Shown here: one piece after another, positions 12,474 through 17,201 of the stretch
Position numbering within the stretch: the first letter of the stretch is position 1
Layout: every line of letters begins with the position of its first letter
NCBI GenBank assembly: GCA_016463365.1
Contig: JAEMRJ010000039.1
Span: 1 to 17,201 of the forward strand
Origin: Thermoleophilaceae bacterium
Lineage (GTDB): Bacteria > Actinomycetota > Thermoleophilia > Solirubrobacterales > JACPNS01
DNA length: 17,201 nt
Direction: 5' to 3'
The notes under the pieces: generated by a model
Told to the model about the DNA's origin: nothing
Seen by the model: the letters and a program-made list of their open reading frames with translations, nothing else
Databases searched by the model: none
Translations under genes and position numbers: made by a program

Positions 12474-14634
12474 CGGCCATCAGTGCGCTGTCGGCGGTGA
12501 AGGTGAGCTGATCGACCGTCTCGCCGTGCAGTGGGTGAAGCGCAAAACCTGCGCTTGCGCCGACGCCCGCGTCGCGCGCCTCAGGGGTGTCCGCAACTGT
12601 CTGAACGAGGCGCTCGGCAAGGGCCCGCGCCCCGTCCACGCCGACCCCCGGAAGCACGGCGGCAAACTCGTCGCCGCCGACACGCGCGACGCAGTCGTCT
12701 GCACGCGCCACTGTGTTGAGGGCCGCGGCGATCGCGACCAGCACCGAGTCACCGGCGCGGTGACCACGCGCCGTGTTGACCTGCTTGAAGTTGTCGAGAT
12801 CAAGCATCACGATTGCGAACTGCTGGTGCTCTTCGTCATCGAGCAGATCCTCGACGAATGCGCTGAAGGCGCGACGATTGCTGATTCCGGTGAGTGGATC
12901 CGTGGTGGCCAATTCTTCCGCGCGATTCTGCAACTTGCTCAGCAGGATTCGGTTGTAGTACATGGCGCCGACGATCGCGATGATCAGGCAGCACTCGGAA
13001 AAGAGCATCACGCCCGTGAGCCAGGCCTGATCGCCGCTGCCCACCGTGTCGTAGAGCAGCGGTGACAGGGCGACGGCAACGGGGCCGAGGATGCGCGGGA
13101 CAACTCCGTCGGTGCTCCAGAACCAGGCCTGGGACGCCGCCAGCAGAATCAGCAACGGAGGAACCGTGCTCTCCAGCCCTCCCGTGAGGGCGATCAGTCC
13201 GGCCAGGCCGGCCAGGGCCGCGCAGTCGAACAATCCGTGAAGTGATGAGCGTGGCCTGGCGTTGACCTTGAGGATTCCGGCCGAGAGGATCAGGCCGCCG
13301 AACAGAACCAGCCACCAGGGAAGTAGCGAGGCCGGTGCGTCCGGCATCAAGAGGCTGATTCCAAGTACGACTGAGCCGAAGGCCCAGGCAATCGCTGAGG
13401 TCCTCGCGTAGAGCGAAATCGAGCCGAACCGCGCGCTGTTGCCGCCGGTCATCGATTCGAGGATCGAGTGTCCCGTCGGCTCTGCGGTGGCTGGCACCAG
13501 TTCGGCGTCCAGCCACGCTGGGCGGACGGTCGGATCAGGGGCGACAGTCGCGCGATCCGGGAGTTCGTGGTGTTTTGCACCCTTTGCTGCGTACATCGCG
13601 CGATCGGCGCCGTCGAGCAACTCGCTGAGGTCGCGTCCGTCGTCCGGGTAGACGGCGCAGCCGACGGCCGCGTCAATTGCGACGCCGTCCATCTCCATGA
13701 TTGAGCTCGCCGCGCGTACTGCCCCGCGGAAGATCTCTCCCTTTTCTTCGACGCCGGCCCGCGAACCGGCACTGGTCAGAACTGCAAACTCGTCTCCGCC
13801 GACCCTCGCGACGACGGCGTCCTTCGGCGCAACCCGCATCAGCTGGTGGGCGACCATTCGCAGCGCGTGGTCGCCGCCGATGTGACCGTGCATCGAGTTC
13901 GCGCTCTTGAAGTTGTCGAGGTCAATCAGCAACAGGCCCGTGACGCCCGACGTGCGGCTGCGGGACTTGACCGTCAGGCGCTTCCTGGCCTCGCGCTCAA
14001 GCGCGCGAAGGTTTCCCAGGCCGGTCAGCGGATCCTCCATCGCGCGCCGCCGCGCCAGGTTCAGGGCGCTGAGGGTTTCTGTGTTCTGCAGATGCAGCAG
14101 CAGCGCCATCAGCACGAAGGTCGGTATGTAGACCACCAGGAACGCGCCGATGTGCGGCGTGCTGGCTGCCGGCTCGAAGAAAAGCGTTGAAAGTGAAATC
14201 CCGATGCCCAGCGCCAGCGTCATCCCAAGGGCAGAGCGACGCAGAAAGTACCCGGCGTAGATCATCGTCGCCAGCATGTTGAACAGCACGGCGATGGTCG
14301 CGGGCGAAATCAGAAGCAGGATCAGATTGACGCCAAGGATCGGGACGACCATCAGTTCGATCCCGGCCTGGAAGGCCCGGGAGCTCAAGCGCGGCCCGAG
14401 CAGCACGAGTGCGATCGTGATCAGGATCGCCGGCGCCGCCAGCGCGATGCGCCAGAAGTTGACCTGGGACGGCGCAACGACGGGCAGGAAGGAAACCGCA
14501 AAGATGATTCCGGTCGTGGCCATGAACAGCGCGACTCCGGCGGTGGTCTTCAGGAAGCGCTCGCTGAGCGGATTGCCACCCCCATCGGCCATCGCCCGCG
14601 GTCCGGGGTCGGTTTGTCTGCGTCCTTGCATCAT
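12418..14634 (-). CDS. tandem membrane-GGDEF protein with two diguanylate cyclase domains
   Basis: 738 aa in two similar halves. Residues about 27-185 hold five or six membrane helices, then GGDEF domain 1 (about 195-355) with DPLTGLGN (201-208), LLLIDLDNFK (234-243) and GGDEF (279-283). Residues about 410-565 hold a second membrane block, then GGDEF domain 2 (about 570-735) with DPLTGISN (579-586), MLDLDNFK (610-617) and GGDEF (653-657). Both signatures are intact, so each could make cyclic di-GMP from two GTP when dimerised. The inhibitory I-site RxxD is present only in domain 2 (RADD, 644-647); domain 1 has no RxxD at that place. No EAL or HD-GYP domain is present. Start is ATG 14634 or the adjacent ATG 14631. 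It lies 107 bases downstream of the HD-domain gene on the same strand. Confidence 0.9.
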   Translation of the reverse strand: MMQGRRQTDPGPRAMADGGGNPLSERFLKTTAGVALFMATTGIIFAVSFLPVVAPSQVNFWRIALAAPAILITIALVLLGPRLSSRAFQAGIELMVVPILGVNLILLLISPATIAVLFNMLATMIYAGYFLRRSALGMTLALGIGISLSTLFFEPAASTPHIGAFLVVYIPTFVLMALLLHLQNTETLSALNLARRRAMEDPLTGLGNLRALEREARKRLTVKSRSRTSGVTGLLLIDLDNFKSANSMHGHIGGDHALRMVAHQLMRVAPKDAVVARVGGDEFAVLTSAGSRAGVEEKGEIFRGAVRAASSIMEMDGVAIDAAVGCAVYPDDGRDLSELLDGADRAMYAAKGAKHHELPDRATVAPDPTVRPAWLDAELVPATAEPTGHSILESMTGGNSARFGSISLYARTSAIAWAFGSVVLGISLLMPDAPASLLPWWLVLFGGLILSAGILKVNARPRSSLHGLFDCAALAGLAGLIALTGGLESTVPPLLILLAASQAWFWSTDGVVPRILGPVAVALSPLLYDTVGSGDQAWLTGVMLFSECCLIIAIVGAMYYNRILLSKLQNRAEELATTDPLTGISNRRAFSAFVEDLLDDEEHQQFAIVMLDLDNFKQVNTARGHRAGDSVLVAIAAALNTVARADDCVARVGGDEFAAVLPGVGVDGARALAERLVQTVADTPEARDAGVGASAGFALHPLHGETVDQLTFTADSALMAVKASGKGSARVARVVSAV

Positions 14635-14741
14635 TGGTTCTCGCCCGGTTACCCACGGGTTCGAACTGAATCGACAGTGAGCAGGGGGAAGGGTGAATGT
14701 GCGCCCGGCGACTGGACGTTTGTTCTACCCCGCTGCCGTAC

Positions 14742-15296
14742 CTACCACTTGATCATCGGCAGCGGCGATGTCGGGTGTTCGATCGTGCGCCTCGCGGTCA
14801 AAACGAGCAGACCACGATGAAAGCCGCGATTCGGATAGGCGCGTTGCGTGGCGCGCACGTCTTTGAGTGGCAGCCCGAAACGCCTCAGGCCCAGGCTGAC
14901 ATCGATCAGGTCGGCGCGTCGGAAGACCTCCACCGGATCGTCAACGGCCCCCGCCGCACGCTGCTTGTGGTGCTGGTCGATCATCTCTGTAACCAGCTCA
15001 CTGAGGTCTTCGCGTCCCTCGTGCTGGAGGTACTCGGTCGCCAGCTCGATCGACGGCACGAGGTAGTCGAATGTCTTGTCAGTCCAGATTCCGAGGTCGT
15101 GAAAGACGCCGGTCACCCGGTATTCGACGCGCCGACTCGGCGGCTCGCCGGTGCCGCCCGAGCGCTCGAACAACCGGTCACAGAAGAGCAGCACGCGGAT
15201 CACGTGGTTGGTGTATCCGGGGCGATCGGCCCCCAGTGCAGCGTCGTACGGAGCGAGGAGTTTCGAGACATCAACTGCGAGTGCGTCATCATGCAT
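14742..15296 (-). CDS. HD-domain metal-dependent phosphohydrolase-like protein
   Basis: 184 aa. All four HD ligand groups are visible in order: His31 in YTNHVIRV, His66-Asp67 in GVFHDLGIW, His109-His110 in IDQHHK, and Asp129 in RRADLID. This is the complete H...HD...D metal site of the HD superfamily, so an active hydrolase is likely. It does not carry the HD-GYP signature, so cyclic di-GMP degradation cannot be claimed. Substrates in the superfamily range from nucleotides to small nitriles, and none is indicated. The gene precedes the double-GGDEF gene on the same strand, and is divergent from the acyl-CoA dehydrogenase promoter. Start ATG 15296 lacks a clear ribosome-binding site. The gap to 14634 holds no convincing terminator. 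Confidence 0.8.
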   Translation of the reverse strand: MHDDALAVDVSKLLAPYDAALGADRPGYTNHVIRVLLFCDRLFERSGGTGEPPSRRVEYRVTGVFHDLGIWTDKTFDYLVPSIELATEYLQHEGREDLSELVTEMIDQHHKQRAAGAVDDPVEVFRRADLIDVSLGLRRFGLPLKDVRATQRAYPNRGFHRGLLVLTARRTIEHPTSPLPMIKW

Positions 15297-15318
15297 GTGT
15301 GCAGTTCATCACATGCAC

Positions 15319-15347
15319 TTGACAACGCGAGCATTTCTGGCTAAGCT
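15319..15347 (+). promoter_or_regulatory. near-consensus housekeeping sigma promoter of the acyl-CoA dehydrogenase genes
   Basis: TTGACA (15319-15324), a 17-base spacer and TAAGCT (15342-15347) give a perfect -35 and a good -10 at optimal spacing. Transcription should begin near 15354, leaving a leader of about 80 bases before the ATG at 15435. Confidence 0.75.
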
Positions 15348-15359
15348 TCGCCGTGTCAG

Positions 15360-15383
15360 CTAAGTGACCGGATAGTCACTTAG
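15360..15383. promoter_or_regulatory. 24-bp palindromic operator, probably TetR-family
   Basis: CTAAGTGAC (15360-15368) and its exact complement GTCACTTAG (15375-15383) flank six bases. The palindrome covers about +7 to +30 of the predicted transcript, where a bound repressor would block transcription. The TGAC-N6-GTCA core resembles operators of TetR-family regulators of fatty-acid degradation (FadR-type). The regulator gene is not in the window. It could also act as an RNA hairpin in the leader. Confidence 0.65.
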
Positions 15384-15434
15384 TGGGGACAGCACTTTCT
15401 TCATCCTCGGGATCATCCCACGACCTGAAGGCCT

Positions 15435-16778
15435 ATGTCACAGAACACACCGACAAAAACGTCAGCCAAGACGCCTGCTGAAAAGAGCATGGGTCTTGGG
15501 CTGCGCTGGCTCAACAACCTCGCCAGCTCGAGCACCATCGACAAGCTGAAACTGCGCAAGTCAACCGAGAAGGCCTTGTTTCACGGCTCGAAGAACGGTT
15601 TCAAAGTCGCAGCTGCCGCTGGTCGCCAGTTCTCGGCCAAGTCAAAGCAGGACAAGCCGGCACGGCAGCCCAAGGCTGACGGCGTGGGCAAGTTCGACCT
15701 GACGCCAGATGACGAGCAGGAGATGCTCATCGAAGCGTTCGGCGACTTCGCACAGAGCGAACTCCTGCCGATCGCCACGAAGTCATCAAACGACTGCATC
15801 ACGCCGCCGGAAGTGCTGAAGGCCAGCACCGAGCTGGGCGTGACGATGATCGGCGTTCCCGAGGAACTCGGCGGCGCAGTCGAGCAGCGCTCGGCCGTCA
15901 CCAGCGTTCTGATCTCTGAAGTGCTCGCAAAGGGTGACCTCGGGATGGCAGTCGCCGTCCTGGCTCCCGCTGCGGTCTCGACTGCGATCGGCCTCTGGGG
16001 CGACGCGGATCAGCAGAGCACCTATCTGCCGGAATTTGTCGGCGAGGATGTCCCCGCCGCGGCACTGGCCGTGATGGAGCCGACTCCGATGTTTGACCCC
16101 TTCAAGCTGCAGACCAGGGCGACCAAGGACGCCGACGGCGGCTACACGTTGAACGGCGTCAAGAGTCTCGTCCCGCGTGCTGGCGAAGCAGAGCTCTTCG
16201 TCATTGCGGCAGAGCTCGACGGCGCACCGCGCATGTTCATCGTTGAGAGCAGGTACGAAGGCATCTCGGTGACTCCGGAGCCGGCCATGGGCATCCGCCC
16301 GGCTGCGACCGGCACGCTCAGCTTCGAGGGCACCAAGCTCCCGAAGGGCGCGCTGCTCGGCGAACCCGCCGACTACACAGAGATGATTCGCCTCTCCCGT
16401 ATCGCCTGGGGCGCAGTGACCGCTGGTTGCGGCCGCGCGGTCCAGGACTACCTGATCCCCTACGTCAATGAACGCAAGGCGTTCGGCGAGCCGATCGCCT
16501 ACCGCCAGGCCGTCGCGTTCACGATCAGCAACGTTGCGATCGAACTCGAGGGCATCCGCCTGGCCACCTACCGCGCCGCTGCTCTGGCCGACGCAGGCAA
16601 GGACTTCGCGCGCGAGTCAGCGCTCGTCCGCCAGCTGACCCAGAAGTACGGCATGCAGATCGGCTCCGACGGAGTCCAGATGCTCGGTGGCCACGGCTAC
16701 ACGCAGGAATACCCGGTTGAACGCTGGTACCGCGATCTTCGCGCGGCCGGCCTGATGGAGGGCGTACTTCTCGTCTAA
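15435..16778 (+). CDS. acyl-CoA dehydrogenase with N-terminal extension
   Basis: 447 aa, with GAAGG just before the ATG. The acyl-CoA dehydrogenase fold begins near residue 88 (KFDLTPDDEQEMLIEAFGDF) and includes LGVTMIGVPEELGG, the middle-domain segment AALAVMEPTPMFDP, and the C-terminal signatures KAFGEPIAYRQAVAF and QMLGGHGYTQEYPVERWYRD. The catalytic base, the Glu of the usual YEGT, is kept as Glu442 in LMEGVLLV, but the protein ends five residues later, without the final helix of many family members. The ~85-residue N-terminal extension is basic and Ala/Lys-rich, with MGLGLRWLNNLASSS and EKALFHGSKNGFK. The enzyme oxidises acyl-CoA at the alpha-beta bond using FAD. It overlaps the next dehydrogenase gene by one base (TAATG). 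The pair resembles what I recall of adjacent mycobacterial fadE24-fadE23; that match is from memory. Confidence 0.9.
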   Translation: MSQNTPTKTSAKTPAEKSMGLGLRWLNNLASSSTIDKLKLRKSTEKALFHGSKNGFKVAAAAGRQFSAKSKQDKPARQPKADGVGKFDLTPDDEQEMLIEAFGDFAQSELLPIATKSSNDCITPPEVLKASTELGVTMIGVPEELGGAVEQRSAVTSVLISEVLAKGDLGMAVAVLAPAAVSTAIGLWGDADQQSTYLPEFVGEDVPAAALAVMEPTPMFDPFKLQTRATKDADGGYTLNGVKSLVPRAGEAELFVIAAELDGAPRMFIVESRYEGISVTPEPAMGIRPAATGTLSFEGTKLPKGALLGEPADYTEMIRLSRIAWGAVTAGCGRAVQDYLIPYVNERKAFGEPIAYRQAVAFTISNVAIELEGIRLATYRAAALADAGKDFARESALVRQLTQKYGMQIGSDGVQMLGGHGYTQEYPVERWYRDLRAAGLMEGVLLV

Positions 16779-17201
16779 TGGCTATCAATCTCGAAACACC
16801 CAAGAAGTTCAAGCCGCTGATCGGTCAGGCCCACATGGTCGCCGAAGAGCTGCTCCGTCCCAACTCACGCAAGTACGACAACTTCGACCACCAGTATCCG
16901 GTCGAGCTGGACATGCTGCGCGCATTGATCGACGGGATGGAAGAGGGCGCTGGCCAGGGCGCGGGCGCTGCTGGCGTCGGTCAGGCCGACACGCTCGTTC
17001 AGACTGACGAAGATGAGAACAAGAACGGCACCAACCTCTCCACGATGCTCAGCATCATCGAGATGTGCTGGGGCGATGTCGGCCTGACGCTGACGATGCC
17101 GGGCCAGGGCCTTGGCAACTCAGCGATCGCTGCGGTTGCCAACGAAGAGCAGCTCAAGCGCTTCAAGGGCAAGTGGGCCGCGATGGCCATCACCGAGCCC
17201 G
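16778..17201 (+). CDS. acyl-CoA dehydrogenase, second of pair (3' end outside the window)
   Basis: The first 141 codons are present, starting at the ATG that overlaps the previous stop (TAATG). NLSTMLSIIEMCWGDVGLTLTMPGQGLG is the N-terminal helical domain, with the GD-x-G segment typical of the family, and WAAMAITEP begins the middle-domain TEPG signature at the window end. A Gly/Ala-rich insert (about residues 56-68) interrupts the early part. Overlap with the upstream dehydrogenase suggests equal expression and perhaps a heteromeric enzyme, as shown for some adjacent mycobacterial FadE pairs. The catalytic Glu lies beyond the window, so activity cannot be judged. Confidence 0.88.
   Translation, partial: MAINLETPKKFKPLIGQAHMVAEELLRPNSRKYDNFDHQYPVELDMLRALIDGMEEGAGQGAGAAGVGQADTLVQTDEDENKNGTNLSTMLSIIEMCWGDVGLTLTMPGQGLGNSAIAAVANEEQLKRFKGKWAAMAITEP

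Noticed and set aside
14742..15296. HD protein as a cyclic di-GMP phosphodiesterase partner of the GGDEF protein
   Set aside because: The HD ligands are present but the HD-GYP signature is absent, so only adjacency supports the idea.
15409..15419. Small palindrome GGGATCATCCC before the acyl-CoA dehydrogenase start
   Set aside because: Five-base arms around a single base are expected by chance at this composition; the 15360-15383 palindrome is far stronger.

Overview
This is a GC-rich chromosomal window from what is most likely an actinobacterium of the Thermoleophilia / Solirubrobacterales type. The basis is composition, GTG and TTG starts, -10 elements of the form TA(A/G)NCT with apparently leaderless starts, and a secreted beta-propeller/PKD protein with a Lys-rich C-terminal domain of a style I associate with that group. 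The lineage is an inference. I see no insertion sequence, prophage, CRISPR array or integrase; this is ordinary chromosome with a few uncommon genes.

Left part (1-3900): a polytopic GT-C-like glycosyltransferase faces a secreted propeller/PKD protein tail to tail. Upstream of the propeller gene, on the same strand, lies a clear small SRP RNA (about 3462-3556), which rules out the longer propeller reading frame. Two strong hairpins (3633-3705) follow, then a tRNA-Val(CAC).

Middle (3880-7350): a crotonase-family gene, possibly preceded by a 12-codon leader peptide, a DUF4442 hotdog protein and a DHA2-type MFS exporter form a compact plus-strand operon. Its end overlaps a convergent alpha/beta-hydrolase gene whose nucleophile and catalytic His are both replaced.

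Centre (7420-11254): a tightly overlapping four-gene operon begins at a probable leaderless promoter. It encodes a zinc-ribbon/NERD-like protein with a degenerate nuclease site, aminodeoxychorismate lyase (pabC), aminodeoxychorismate synthase component I (pabB), and a solitary beta-class DNA methyltransferase. The folate-precursor genes are thus coupled to two DNA-associated genes.

Right part (11251-17201): a lipoprotein FKBP peptidyl-prolyl isomerase; a small membrane protein with HEAGH and GGEHDW motifs; a large tandem [membrane-GGDEF]x2 protein; an HD-domain protein; and a pair of overlapping acyl-CoA dehydrogenase genes, the second cut by the window end. A near-consensus promoter (TTGACA-N17-TAAGCT) followed by a 24-bp palindrome gives the acyl-CoA dehydrogenase pair a clear regulated start, probably by a TetR-family repressor encoded elsewhere.

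The best candidates for something undescribed are the NERD-like/pabC/pabB/methyltransferase operon, the double-unit GGDEF protein, the HEAGH membrane protein and the two apparent pseudoenzymes that are divergently arranged at 6534-8227.
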